Assembly: GCA_934149115.1 (NCBI GenBank)
Contig: CAKPDW010000047.1
Coordinates: 1 to 12,106 of the forward strand
Source: an uncultured Clostridia bacterium
GTDB taxonomy: Bacteria > Bacillota > Clostridia > TANB77 > CAG-508
Reading direction: 5' to 3'
Length of the DNA stretch: 12,106 bases
Positions 1 to 8,800 of this stretch are shown piece after piece. Position numbers and translations under genes: made by a program. The notes below the pieces were generated by a model. That model had not been told where the DNA came from. It ran no database searches and was given only the letters and a program-made list of their open reading frames with translations. Within the stretch, counting starts at the first letter, position 1. Each line of letters opens with the position of its first letter.

Positions 1-1356
1 ATTATAGTCTTCTGGATGATATCCCCCTTCAAAATCTCTTTCTGTATCATCTACTATTGTTGCGTTTGTTATTATTTTTTTATCTAGTGCTGGGGCTAAT
101 ATTGCAATAGGTTTCATTGCTGAACCAGTTTGTCTTATACTTTGTGTTGCTCTATTTAATGGACGTGCCTTTGTTTTTTCCCCTAATCCTCCTGCGCATC
201 CTACTACATATCCTGTTTTATGATCTATTATAACCATTGCAGCCTGTGAAGGATCTCCTCCTTTTTTTGATTGCAATTGGTATTTTTTCTTTTCAAATTC
301 TGTTTCTATTTCTGTTTGTATTTTTGAGTTTTGCGTACTCTGAATTGTTGCTCCTGCATTTTCTAAATAATTATTTGCGAATGTTTTTGAAATTTTATAT
401 TTGTTTGATATTTCTTCTGTTACTTCATTTATTAGAGCATCTGTATGATATGAGTAAACTCCGCTTCCTTCTTTGAAACTTCCTTGCTTAAATGCTAATC
501 CATTATCTACATTACTTACTGCTTGGTCATAATCCTCATTACTAATCTTTTTTAGCTCTTTCATTTTGCTTAGTACTGTTTTAGTTCTTTTCTTTATTTT
601 TTCACTGTCTGTTTTTTCTGAAAATGGATTATATGAATTTGGTGAATGATTTATTCCTGCTAAAAATGCACATTCCTCTAAACTTAGATTGCTTGCTGAT
701 TTGCTGAAATAATATTGTGCTCCTGCTTCCACTCCGTACACATTTGGTCCTACATATATTGTGTTTAAGTATGCTTCCATTATTTCATCTTTTGATGCAC
801 AGCTCTCAAGTGTACATGCTTTCCACCATTCATTTACTTTTCGTGATACTTTATCTGATGAATCTCCTGTCATGTTTTTTACTAATTGCTGTGTTATTGT
901 ACTTCCACCAAATGATGATGAGCCAAAATGAATTATGTATGAACCTACTGCTGCTGTTGTTCTTTTTACATCTACTCCTCCATGTGAGTAAAATCTTTCA
1001 TCTTCTATAGATATATAGGCATTTTTAAGGTTTTCTGGCATTTTGTCTATAGATATTTTTAGCTTATTTTTTTCATTTCCGATTTCTGCTATTTCTTTTC
1101 CATCTGTATCATAAACAATTGAATTTTCATTTTGTAGCATATCTTTTGCTAGCAATTTCCATCTATTTGTTAAGATTATTAATCTAATTATTGATATTAT
1201 AAGAACAATTGCTATTATTATAATTATAAATTTTCTCAATTTTGGATGTTTCTTTTTAGCTGGTTTGGGCTCTTTTTTGTTTTTATTTTGTTTCATCCTT
1301 GCAACTGATCTTGGTATTTCTTCTTCAATTTCTGATTTATATCTTTTCGTTCTCAT
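1..1356 (-). CDS. Class A penicillin-binding protein (PBP1-type transglycosylase/transpeptidase), C-terminus off window
   Basis: Bifunctional peptidoglycan synthase that polymerises lipid II and cross-links stem peptides outside the membrane. I translated 452 codons from the ATG at 1356 to the window edge; there is no stop. A basic N-terminal tail (residues 1-42) precedes one membrane anchor (about 43-62). The GT51 glycosyltransferase domain shows all five family motifs: EDERFYSHGGVD (catalytic Glu118), GGSTITQQLVKN, RKVNEWW, KDEIMEAYLNTIYVG and LEECAFLAG. The transpeptidase domain has started: TGSAMKP contains the SxxK nucleophile. The SxN and KTG boxes must lie beyond base 1. The start follows GAAGG very closely and GTG immediately precedes the ATG, so initiation could be one codon earlier. 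Family assignment is secure; the exact paralogue (PBP1a, 1b or 2c type) cannot be told. Confidence 0.95.
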   Translation of the reverse strand, partial: MRTKRYKSEIEEEIPRSVARMKQNKNKKEPKPAKKKHPKLRKFIIIIIAIVLIISIIRLIILTNRWKLLAKDMLQNENSIVYDTDGKEIAEIGNEKNKLKISIDKMPENLKNAYISIEDERFYSHGGVDVKRTTAAVGSYIIHFGSSSFGGSTITQQLVKNMTGDSSDKVSRKVNEWWKACTLESCASKDEIMEAYLNTIYVGPNVYGVEAGAQYYFSKSASNLSLEECAFLAGINHSPNSYNPFSEKTDSEKIKKRTKTVLSKMKELKKISNEDYDQAVSNVDNGLAFKQGSFKEGSGVYSYHTDALINEVTEEISNKYKISKTFANNYLENAGATIQSTQNSKIQTEIETEFEKKKYQLQSKKGGDPSQAAMVIIDHKTGYVVGCAGGLGEKTKARPLNRATQSIRQTGSAMKPIAILAPALDKKIITNATIVDDTERDFEGGYHPEDYN

Positions 1357-1379
1357 CACCTTCTTTTTTAATATTTTTT

Positions 1380-1408
1380 AGTATACCATAATTTTATTTA
1401 AAGGTAAA
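1380..1408 (-). promoter_or_regulatory. Extended -10 promoter of the PBP gene
   Basis: On the minus strand TTTACC (1403-1408) and TATACT (1380-1385) are separated by 17 nt. A TGG directly upstream of the -10 gives the extended TGnTATACT form. It lies just upstream of the PBP start at 1356. Confidence 0.6.
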
Positions 1409-1456
1409 TGAACTTTTCCATAATAGATTAGACAATTTTGTTTTCTTGTACCTTTC

Positions 1457-1501
1457 TAAAAATAGAAAAATGGCTTCAGATTTTTATATCTTCGGCCATT
1501 T
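1457..1501 (-). terminator. Rho-independent terminator after the DUF6514-like gene
   Basis: Read on the minus strand, AAATGGC (1495-1501) pairs with GCCATTT (1468-1474). A weaker inner AGAT/ATCT pairing lies between them. The stem is followed by a T-rich run (TTTTTCTATTTTT). It begins 5 nt after the stop codon of the gene at 1506. Confidence 0.75.
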
Positions 1502-1505
1502 CGTT

Positions 1506-1802
1506 TTATAGCACCTCATCTAATATTTCATTCAAACATATTGGAGTTACTTTGTTTCTTTTTAAAACACTTAACAAATTATTTACTACGGTTTCATCGT
1601 TTGTTAAGCAATCTATATCTTCTTTTTCTTCTAAACTTTTATTTCCTAGATACTCTTTTTTTACTATTTCTACCCCATATAAATTTGATTGTTCTTTGGA
1701 TGCTTTTTTTGATATTTTGTAGTATTCTAATTCAATTCTGTTGCTTTCACTTTCTACTAATTCGTCTTTATTTAATACTACTTCTGCATAAAGCTCTTTC
1801 AT
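1506..1802 (-). CDS. Small conserved clostridial protein, DUF6514-like (98 aa)
   Basis: A 98-residue soluble, acidic protein with no signal peptide or membrane segment. Two features recall DUF6514, a short family of unknown function in Clostridia: a central YGVEIVKKEY strand followed by a Glu-rich stretch, and a C-terminal block (NLLSVLKRNKVTPICLNEILDEVL, last ~24 residues). The family call is from memory of its pattern, not from a search. An ATG 24 nt upstream is in frame but lies inside the -10 box. The ATG at 1802 has a perfect AAAGGAGGTG at the right distance, so it is the start. It is a single-gene unit with its own consensus promoter and terminator. Possible Spo0A boxes upstream suggest control at the entry to sporulation (inference). 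Confidence 0.8.
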   Translation of the reverse strand: MKELYAEVVLNKDELVESESNRIELEYYKISKKASKEQSNLYGVEIVKKEYLGNKSLEEKEDIDCLTNDETVVNNLLSVLKRNKVTPICLNEILDEVL

Positions 1803-1825
1803 AGGTGCACCTCCTTTGTTGTTCA

Positions 1826-1854
1826 ACTATACTGGCAAATCAGCTATATGTCAA
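1826..1854 (-). promoter_or_regulatory. Consensus sigma-A promoter of the DUF6514-like gene
   Basis: Minus-strand TTGACA (1849-1854), 17-nt spacer, TATAGT (1826-1831). It is among the best promoter matches in the window. It implies a leader of only about 20 nt and fixes the start at 1802. Confidence 0.85.
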
Positions 1855-1873
1855 TCTTTTTCGTATTTGCTTA

Positions 1874-1963
1874 TTCGACATTTTTCGACCTCTTGTATTT
1901 ATTTTCAACTTTTTTATTTATTTTTTGGGCAATTTTATTGTATTTTTTGCTGAATTTTCGACT
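1874..1963 (-). promoter_or_regulatory. Candidate Spo0A (0A) boxes
   Basis: On the minus strand TGTCGAA (1874-1880) is an exact match to the Spo0A core box. GGTCGAA follows 3 nt away (1884-1890) and AGTCGAA lies further upstream (1957-1963). They sit 20 or more nt upstream of the -35 of the DUF6514-like gene, an activator-like position. The surrounding DNA is extremely T-rich on the plus strand, so three GTCGAA cores are conspicuous, but binding is inferred only. Nothing else is visible in the 1855-2035 gap. Confidence 0.35.
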
Positions 1964-2035
1964 TTTTTGGCGTACGATTTCTTATATTTTTATTCAATTT
2001 TTCATATACTTTTTATCAATTTCTAAAATTTTTTC

Positions 2036-2079
2036 AAAAAAAGAGTGCTAACTAAAGTTTGCACTTTGCTAACACTCTT
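2036..2079 (-). terminator. Rho-independent terminator after the 101-aa membrane protein gene
   Basis: On the minus strand AAGAGTG (2073-2079) pairs with CACTCTT (2041-2047). Further imperfect pairing lies inside (TTAGCAAAG against CTTTAGTTAG). A run of seven T follows (2036-2042). It starts 13 nt past the stop at 2093. Confidence 0.85.
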
Positions 2080-2092
2080 CCACAAGTTGAAC

Positions 2093-2398
2093 TCAACTCC
2101 GTCTTCTGGATTTCTTAGGAGTTAATATTTTGGTAAACACATATAATAATATGTCTAGTAAGAAGCACACTATTGTAACATCATTCATGTTTGTTACTAA
2201 CCAAATTATTAAAATAATAATTGTTGTTATGGTTAATATCTTTGAGTTTAACATGATTTCAGCTGCAATAATACTTATAATACATTGAAGTATTAAAAAA
2301 AACATGCTTTTTCTAGCAATTTCTCCGTTTTCCATCCAGTTTTGATTATAGATAATCCAAATTATTGACCAGATTATCCACCAAATTTTCTTCCGCAT
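2093..2398 (-). CDS. Small integral membrane protein of unknown function (101 aa)
   Basis: I do not recognise this family. The protein has an aromatic, Trp/Ile-rich N-terminal helix (residues 4-17) and then three strongly hydrophobic segments (about 32-50, 53-69 and 73-92). It ends in the basic tail KKSRRRS, which suggests a cytoplasmic C-terminus. There are no catalytic or metal-binding motifs. The start is well supported by AAGGAGGG about 7 nt upstream. It is a one-gene unit with a consensus promoter on one side and a strong terminator on the other, so it is a real gene rather than a chance hydrophobic frame. No functional link to its neighbours is visible. Confidence 0.8.
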   Translation of the reverse strand: MRKKIWWIIWSIIWIIYNQNWMENGEIARKSMFFLILQCIISIIAAEIMLNSKILTITTIIILIIWLVTNMNDVTIVCFLLDILLYVFTKILTPKKSRRRS

Positions 2399-2430
2399 AT
2401 ATATGCCCTCCTTAAATTTTATATATGTAC

Positions 2431-2459
2431 ATTATATCATGTTTTTGTTTTTATGTAAA
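2431..2459 (-). promoter_or_regulatory. Sigma-A promoter of the 101-aa membrane protein gene
   Basis: Minus-strand TTTACA (2454-2459), 17-nt spacer, TATAAT (2431-2436), about 30 nt upstream of the start codon. Confidence 0.8.
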
Positions 2460-2482
2460 TTTTGTTTTGGGCTTCTGTTGGG

Positions 2483-2516
2483 AAAAGGCCAATTGCACAT
2501 TTGTACAATTGGCCTT
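2483..2516 (-). terminator. Rho-independent terminator after the PIN-domain gene
   Basis: A perfect 11-bp stem joins AAGGCCAATTG (2485-2495) and CAATTGGCCTT (2506-2516), with a 10-nt loop. On the minus strand it is followed by TTTT (four T, from the end of the stem). It begins 10 nt after the stop codon at 2527. Confidence 0.8.
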
Positions 2517-2526
2517 AATATAATTT

Positions 2527-3372
2527 TTAGCTTACTCTGTGTTCTTTTATGAATTCTTCAAGAAATGGTTTGTATTCTCCCGAAGTATCTGATAAATCAT
2601 ATGGATAGTACACATTTTTTACATAAACTAGCTTGCTGTGATTTTTCTTTTTTAAGGAAATCATCTTAAAGTGTAATAATGATATATATTCTATCTTGTC
2701 TGTGATAATATATACATCATCTCCTATCTTCAATTCTTTCATTCCTTGATTATATACTTTTCCATCTGATCTAACGTATGTTGATCTTTTTTGTGTATGC
2801 ATGTCTGTCATGATTAAATTTCCCGCGATTAGCTTTGCCTGATACAAAGTTGAGATTCCATCATCATCTTCTTTTTCTTTTTTTTGTTTGTATTTTTCTT
2901 GTAACTTGATTTTTGTGACCCTTTCGTCTTGTTTAATGAACTCTGTTTTTATTCCTTTTTTTCTAGCATTAATTGCCATTACCTTGTCACCTGTCAGCAA
3001 TACTACTGACCTTTTATGGCTCTCACAATACCGTATAATGCAATCATCAGGAATTGCATCATTGACATCAATGTCCATACTTTTAAAATTTTCTTCGTGC
3101 TCTGCTGCTAGGCTTAATATTTTTCTAGCATTGTTAGCACCAAAGTTAGAACATTTTTGCATTCGATCTAATTCTCTAAGAGTTACACAGGTTAAAACAA
3201 TTTTTTTATGCTGTTCACACATTTTAGTAAGTCGTTCTATAATGCCCCACGTTTCTGCTACTGATGCATCTATAACATATTTTGTTTCTGGCTTTAAAAT
3301 GTCATAAATGCATTTTAATTTTTGTTTAACCTTTTCCTTTACTGAATCATAATCAATTTTCCGCTTCCTCAT
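2527..3372 (-). CDS. PIN-domain protein, probable metal-dependent ribonuclease, with unrecognised C-terminal domain (281 aa)
   Basis: The N-terminal half is a PIN nuclease fold. Its acidic cluster is in the expected order: Asp35 in YVIDASV, Glu67 in TLRELDRM, Asp109/Asp110 in IPDDCIIRYCE, and Asp129 in VVLLTGDKVM followed by INARKKGIK. PIN domains of this kind cleave RNA using Mg or Mn. A charged helix (about 152-172, KYKQKKEKEDDDG) links to a C-terminal part (about 175-281) that looks beta-rich (GDDVYIITDKIEYISLL) and could bind nucleic acid; I cannot name it. The protein is soluble, without YacL-type membrane helices. No antitoxin gene is adjacent and it has its own promoter and terminator, so a VapC-type toxin role is unlikely. 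AGGAGG 8 nt upstream supports the start. Confidence 0.85.
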   Translation of the reverse strand: MRKRKIDYDSVKEKVKQKLKCIYDILKPETKYVIDASVAETWGIIERLTKMCEQHKKIVLTCVTLRELDRMQKCSNFGANNARKILSLAAEHEENFKSMDIDVNDAIPDDCIIRYCESHKRSVVLLTGDKVMAINARKKGIKTEFIKQDERVTKIKLQEKYKQKKEKEDDDGISTLYQAKLIAGNLIMTDMHTQKRSTYVRSDGKVYNQGMKELKIGDDVYIITDKIEYISLLHFKMISLKKKNHSKLVYVKNVYYPYDLSDTSGEYKPFLEEFIKEHRVS

Positions 3373-3457
3373 ATTATACTCCTCCTGTTCTGTTTGGGTA
3401 TTACTAAAAATTGAAATGTGTTTTATTTTTCCCTATTTAATAAATTGTTACTTGTTT

Positions 3458-3486
3458 ATTATATTACAAAATTAGACAAAAGTAAA
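3458..3486 (-). promoter_or_regulatory. Probable promoter of the PIN-domain gene
   Basis: Minus-strand TTTACT (3481-3486), 17-nt spacer, TATAAT (3458-3463). It lies in the 133-bp gap after the HtrA gene. No terminator is visible in that gap, so readthrough from the protease gene is also possible. Confidence 0.55.
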
Positions 3487-3505
3487 TCCTTTCTCGCAAT
3501 TTATG

Positions 3506-4609
3506 TCAACTTTTTTTGACGAGTTTTACTTTCATCTGAATTTCTTGTTTGTTTCTTTTTATTGTCAAAACTACTTCATCTCCTATATTTTTGCTATATA
3601 TATACTCTTTTAAATGATTCATGCTTTCAATTTGCGTATTATCAATTTTTTCTATTATGTCTCCTTTTTTTAATTGACTATTTTTTAATGGGCCTGCTGA
3701 ATCTACTTCTTCTATATAAATTCCCTCTTCAAAATTAATATTTGAACTTAAGTATGGTATAACTCCTGTATCATAACCGTATATTCCTATATATGGTTCG
3801 TCAAATTTTCCATTTTCTAATAGCTTTTGAAGAATTGGTTTTACAATATTAATTGGTATTGCAAATCCAATTCCTTCTGCATCCTCAACTTTTAATGTTG
3901 TTATTCCAATAATTTCACCATTTTTATTTATCAATGGTCCTCCACTGTTTCCTTGGTTTATTGTTGCATCTGTTTGAATTAATCCTTCTAAATATGTTTT
4001 TTTATCTTCTTCTTCGACTTTTATAGTTCTATTAATTCCACTTATTATTCCAGATGTTACTGTTCTTTGAAGTTCATATCCTACAGGATTTCCAATTGCA
4101 TACACACTTGTTCCTATTTTTATTTGATCTGAATCTCCTAAATTTGCTGCTGGTAATTCTTTAATATTAATTTTTATTATTGCTAAATCCATATCCTTAC
4201 TTGCCCATACTACAACTCCGTTATCTGTTACACCATTTTTTAAAGTTATATAACATGTACTATATTTTTCTCCTGCAACATGCTGATTTGTCAAAATATA
4301 ACCTTCTTTTGAAATTATTATTCCACTTCCCAAATTTAAGTTTTCTGTACTTTTCTCTAAAAAAATCGTTGTTCCTATATCTTTTATTTTTGAAACTCCT
4401 ACTGTGCTTTCTGTAACTCGTTCTAAAATATCTTCAAAATTTTCTGTTTCTTTTATTCTTACTTGAGTTGCAGTTACATTTTGTGTGTATTGATATTTGT
4501 GGTTGTCTAAGAATATTGTATATGCCAATATGGTAAACAAAACTACTAATGCAATTATTAAAATCAGAATATAAAGATTATTTTTTTTCTCTGTTTTTAA
4601 CTCGTACAT
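3506..4609 (-). CDS. Membrane-anchored HtrA/DegP-type serine protease with PDZ domain (367 aa)
   Basis: Envelope quality-control protease (S1C family) that degrades misfolded or secreted proteins outside the cytoplasmic membrane. An N-terminal membrane helix (about 12-34) acts as an uncleaved anchor. The trypsin-like domain (about 60-250) has the full catalytic triad: His110 in ILTNQHVAG, Asp141 in KDMDLAIIKI, and Ser222 in NQGNSGGPL. The oxyanion-loop region GNPVGYELQRTVTSGIIS is intact. A single PDZ domain (about 265-365) carries the GIYI carboxylate loop and LKKGDIIEKIDN. Length and layout match Gram-positive HtrA/YyxA-type proteases. AAGGAGAG five nt before the ATG supports the start. A GGTCGAA motif lies about 25 nt upstream, but I see no clear promoter in the leader. 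It is divergent from the NRPS gene and need not be functionally linked to it. Confidence 0.95.
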   Translation of the reverse strand: MYELKTEKKNNLYILILIIALVVLFTILAYTIFLDNHKYQYTQNVTATQVRIKETENFEDILERVTESTVGVSKIKDIGTTIFLEKSTENLNLGSGIIISKEGYILTNQHVAGEKYSTCYITLKNGVTDNGVVVWASKDMDLAIIKINIKELPAANLGDSDQIKIGTSVYAIGNPVGYELQRTVTSGIISGINRTIKVEEEDKKTYLEGLIQTDATINQGNSGGPLINKNGEIIGITTLKVEDAEGIGFAIPINIVKPILQKLLENGKFDEPYIGIYGYDTGVIPYLSSNINFEEGIYIEEVDSAGPLKNSQLKKGDIIEKIDNTQIESMNHLKEYIYSKNIGDEVVLTIKRNKQEIQMKVKLVKKS

Positions 4610-4727
4610 TTTTACTCTCCTTATATCTTATCTTCGACCAATTTTTGTTAAATATTCATTATGTATTTTTTTTATTACAATTTTTTAAAGTTTTTGTTAC
4701 ATGCTTTTTTATTAATATTTTTTCATA

Positions 4728-4757
4728 TATAATACCTGTGATAGGAGATGGCTTGTT
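4728..4757 (+). promoter_or_regulatory. -10 element and ribosome-binding site of the NRPS gene
   Basis: An exact TATAAT (4728-4733) lies 24 nt before the start codon, with no good -35 at the usual distance (TTGTTA at 4694 is too far). AGGAG (4743-4747) precedes the ATG at 4758 by 10 nt, slightly long. Expression may need an activator or be weak. The 148-bp gap is shared with the divergent protease gene. Confidence 0.45.
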
Positions 4758-5894
4758 ATGAATAAAAAATTTTATGATTTTACCTTCTCCCAAAAGTCTA
4801 TTTGGGATGAGGAATGTTTTTTCAAAAAAAGTCCTCTTAACAATATTGCTGCTTTTTTAGTAATAGATGGGGATGTAAATTTTAAAAAAATTAAAAAGGC
4901 TATATTGAACTTTATAAAAAATAATGATAGTTTTAGGATTAAATTATATAAAGATAATAGCGGTAATGTTAAACAATATTTTGAGCCATTTTATAATCAA
5001 GATATTGAACTACTAGAGCTTCCCAATGTTGAAGCTGTTGAAAGTTTGACAAAAGCAATGGTAAATATTCCATTCAATTTTGAGAATTCTTTCTTATTTG
5101 AATTTAAAATGTTTAAGTTTCCAAATAATAGTGGTGGCTTTTTACTTAATGCTCATCATCTAATTTTTGATGCATGGTCCTCAGGACTAGTTATCAAGGA
5201 AATAATGAACTATTATCAAGATTTGATTGATACAATACCTTCATATTCATATGTTGATCATATTGAATCTGAGCAGGTCTATTTGACTAGCTCAAAATTT
5301 GAAAAAGATAAAGAGTATTGGAATTCTAAGTTTGCTACTATTCCAGATGCAGTTTCAATTCCTGAGAATATAAAAAATAATAATTCTAGTATATCTTCTT
5401 TTTCAAAAAGAAAAGATTTTGTAATTTCTAAAAGATTATTCAAAAAAATAAATGATTATTGTTCTGATAATCATCTTTCACTTTACGCTTTTTTCATGTC
5501 TATATATTCTATTTACCTAGCACGTATTAACAATACGACTCATTTTTGCTTAGGTACACCTGTTCTTAACAGAAACAATTTTCAAGAAAAAAACACAACA
5601 GGTTTATTCATTTCTACAATTCCATTTTGTATAGATTTAGATTGGAATACATCTTTTGCTAATTTTAGCAAATATATATCTGTACAAATTTTATCTAATT
5701 TTAGGCATCAAAAATATCCTTACAAACTTTTAATTGAGGATATTCGTAAGAACAATCCAGATATTTCTAATTTATATAATGTTTTTATTTCATATCAAAA
5801 TGTTAGAACTACAAAATCTGATGAATTAAATTATTCATCAAAATGGGTATCACCTTCAGCAATTTTTAATGATATTCAAATTCATATTCAATGA
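4758..5894 (+). CDS. NRPS condensation (C) domain, first part of a frame-split C-A-T-R synthetase (378 aa)
   Basis: This ORF is almost exactly one condensation domain, which forms the amide bond between an upstream acyl or aminoacyl donor and the amino acid on the downstream carrier. The active-site motif HHLIFDAWS is intact: His133, His134 and Asp138 match HHxxxD. Later landmarks include CLGTPVLNRN and TTGLFISTIPF, the NR and GxFxxT-like parts of the fold. No carrier or adenylation domain precedes it, so it is a starter-type C domain loading a free or CoA/ACP-bound acyl group, or it takes its donor in trans. The frame stops at TGA 5892 just after NDIQIHI. The missing last ~50 residues of the domain (NDDGTLIVSYDF and onward) are encoded in the +1 frame at the start of the next ORF. 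The two ORFs are therefore one interrupted gene. Confidence 0.92.
   Translation: MNKKFYDFTFSQKSIWDEECFFKKSPLNNIAAFLVIDGDVNFKKIKKAILNFIKNNDSFRIKLYKDNSGNVKQYFEPFYNQDIELLELPNVEAVESLTKAMVNIPFNFENSFLFEFKMFKFPNNSGGFLLNAHHLIFDAWSSGLVIKEIMNYYQDLIDTIPSYSYVDHIESEQVYLTSSKFEKDKEYWNSKFATIPDAVSIPENIKNNNSSISSFSKRKDFVISKRLFKKINDYCSDNHLSLYAFFMSIYSIYLARINNTTHFCLGTPVLNRNNFQEKNTTGLFISTIPFCIDLDWNTSFANFSKYISVQILSNFRHQKYPYKLLIEDIRKNNPDISNLYNVFISYQNVRTTKSDELNYSSKWVSPSAIFNDIQIHIQ
5830..5891 (+). other. Frame disruption inside the NRPS gene
   Basis: Both frames are open together between 5830 and 5891. Restoring a continuous C domain needs a +1 shift: one surplus base, or two missing. Possible slippage tracts are TTTTT (5863-5867) and AAA (5878-5880). 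The second ORF's ATG at 5869 has no Shine-Dalgarno, which argues against independent initiation. A base-calling error, an inactivating mutation, or recoding could each explain it. Confidence 0.8.
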
Positions 5895-8800
5895 TGATGG
5901 TACTTTGATTGTCTCTTATGATTTTAAGATTACAAAATTCACAGAGAAATCAATTAATGATACTCATAAAAGAATTATAAGTATTATCAAACAAGTTTTA
6001 GATGCTCAAACTGTTGAGCTATCTGAGATAGAAGTTGTTACAAATGAAGAGAAGAAATGGCTTCTTTCTTTAAATAACACTCAAAAATATTATCAAACTG
6101 GAAAAACAATCCAGTATTTTATAGAAAAACAAGTTGAAAGAACCCCTAATAAAATTGCTGTAATCGCAAATAATGTTTCTTTAACTTATGATGAGCTAAA
6201 CAAAAAAGCTAATAGCTTAGCCCATTATTTACGTTCTATTGGCGTTCGCCCTAATACATTTGTTGGAATTCTTCAACAGCGTTCTGTTGAAATGCTTGTC
6301 AGTTTGCTTGCTGTTCTAAAAGCAGGTGGAGCATATTTACCTTTGGATTTCAGTTATCCCAAAGAAAGAATCGCATATATGTTAGAAAATAGTGAAGCTC
6401 AAATTGTTCTTACTTCAGACAAACTTGCAGGTATTATTTCTGATACTCCTGTAAAAACAATTTATGTTGATTTTTCTGATGCTACTCTATTTAATGGAAA
6501 TACTGAAAATCCTGAAAATGTTAATAAATCATCTGATATTGCTTATATTATTTACACTTCTGGTTCAACAGGTAAACCAAAAGGTGTTAAATTAAAGCAC
6601 AGAAATATCAATAATTTTATTTTAGGTATGTCTAATTGTATTAATTTCTATAAAGATAAAACAATTGTATCAGTTACTACAATTTGTTTTGATATATTTG
6701 TTTTAGAAAGTTGGCTTCCACTTCAAAAAGGATTAACAATTGTTATTGCAAATGAAGAAGAACAAAATAGCCAAGTTCTTTTAAATGATTTATGTTTAAG
6801 AAATAAAGTTAATATGATTCAAACTACCCCTTCAAGAATGAAAAAATTGACGAATAATGTAGAATATTGTTCTTATTTTAAATATATGACTGACATATTA
6901 GTTGGTGGTGAAGCTTTCCCTTCAACTTTGCTTGAACATTTAAAAAAGGTTGCTCATTCTAATAACACAAAAATATTTAATGTTTATGGACCTACTGAAA
7001 CTGCTGTATGGTCAACTGTTAAGAATTTATCTAATACCTCAATTATAAATATAGGAAAACCAATCGCAAACACTTCATGCTATATTTTAGACCAAGCAAC
7101 TCATAGATTGTTACCTAAAGGCATTGCAGGTAATTTGTTTATTGGTGGTGATGGAGTTTGTGCAGGTTATCACAAACGTGATGATTTGAACGAAAAAGTT
7201 TTTATTAAAAATCCATATGCACATCGTGAGTGCATTTATAATACAAATGACTTAGCAAAATATGCCCCTTCTGGTGAATTAATCCATTTAGGCAGGGCTG
7301 ATTTCCAAGTTAAAATTCGTGGTTATCGTATTGAAATGGGTGAAATAGAAAACAGAATTTTGGAGTATCCTTATATCATTGATACTACTGTAATTGCTCA
7401 AAATTCAAACTTTTTGATTTGCTATTATGTTTCTACTAAAGATATCATAATATCAAAACTAGTTTCTTTCTTGCTAGAAGAATTACCTAATTATATGATT
7501 CCAGTTTATTTCGTAAAAATGGATAAACTTCCACTTACACCTAACGGAAAAATTGATAGAAAAGGGCTTCCAAAAATTAATTTAGATGAAAAAGAAAAAA
7601 TTGTAATTGCTCATACTGATACTGAAAAATTACTTGAAAAAAATATTTTAAAAATTTTAAATAATGGATTGAAAAATGTTGATATAAATACTCCTTTCAT
7701 TTCGCTTGGACTTGACTCTCTAAGTATTGTTCAACTTCAATCTATGCTTCTTGGAGATAAATTAAATTTAACAACACAAACTTTTTATAAATATCCTACT
7801 ATAAGCTCACTAGCAAAATATATTGATAAAAATGACTCTTTAACACAAGAAACAGCTTTTGAATTACAGCCACAATTCATGCATAATCAAAATGAAGATA
7901 TTCAAGATAAAAATGCTAATGTACTTGGTAATGTATTCCTAACTGGTGCTAATGGCTTTATTGGAGTTCACATACTAAACGAATTATTAACAACTACTGA
8001 CAGTGATGTTTATTGTTTAGTTAGAGGTGCAAATGTTGATTTTTCTAAACAACGTTTATACTCTTCTTTTGAATTTTATTTTAATAAAAAAATTGAAGAA
8101 GCTTACAAAGATCGTGTTCATGTTATTAATGGTGACATTTCAATAAATCATCTTGGTATTTCAAAAGAAGATTTGAATTTGTTAAAACATAATATTTCTA
8201 CTGTAATTCATTCTGCAGCAATTGTTAAGCATTATGGAAATTTTGATGAATTTAAACAAATTAATATTTTAGGAACTAAAAATATTGTTGATTTTGCTTT
8301 TAAGAATAATTTTAGATTTATACATATTTCTTCAATCAGCGTTTCTGGTAATTACTTATTAAAGCAAGATATTAAGAACGTTGATTTTTCAGAAAATAAT
8401 TTATACATAGGGCAACATTATACTGAAAATGTGTATGTTAATAGTAAATTTGAATCTGAAAATATTGTTTACGATTATATGAAAAAAGGATTACGTGGAA
8501 AAGTACTTAGAGTAGGTATTCTTTCAGGAAGAACTTATGATGGTGTATTCCAGAAAAACATTTATGCTAATGCTTTTTATGGAAGAATAAAATCTTTAGT
8601 TAAATTAGATGCTATTTCAAAAAATATTTTAGAACAAAAAATTGAATTCACACCTGTTGATGAATGTGCAAAAGCAATTGTACTATTATCAAAAACGCCT
8701 GAATTTGACAACAAGATATTCCACTTATACAACCATAATTTAATCTCTTTAAAGAACGTTGTAAATGCATTAAATGAATACGGTTATAACATACAAGTTC

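Noticed and set aside
237..1010. Plus-strand hydrophobic ORFs opposite the PBP gene
   Set aside because: They are Leu/Phe-rich antisense frames of an A-rich minus-strand gene, with no ribosome-binding sites. Similar frames opposite the PIN, HtrA and target genes were dropped for the same reason.
1803..1826. Eight-residue N-terminal extension of the DUF6514-like protein
   Set aside because: It would encode the Shine-Dalgarno and start inside the -10 box of the promoter.
2043..2078. CIRCE-like sequence (GAGTGCTAA and a diverged partner), suggesting HrcA control
   Set aside because: The arms are in the wrong order and spacing for TTAGCACTC-N9-GAGTGCTAA, and a T-run follows on the minus strand. 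It is the terminator of the preceding gene.
2527..3372. VapC-type toxin of a type II toxin-antitoxin pair
   Set aside because: The protein is twice the usual length, no small antitoxin gene is adjacent, and it has its own promoter and terminator.
4632..4640. GGTCGAA upstream of the HtrA gene as a Spo0A box
   Set aside because: It is a single imperfect core close to the start codon with no clear promoter beside it; chance is the simpler explanation.
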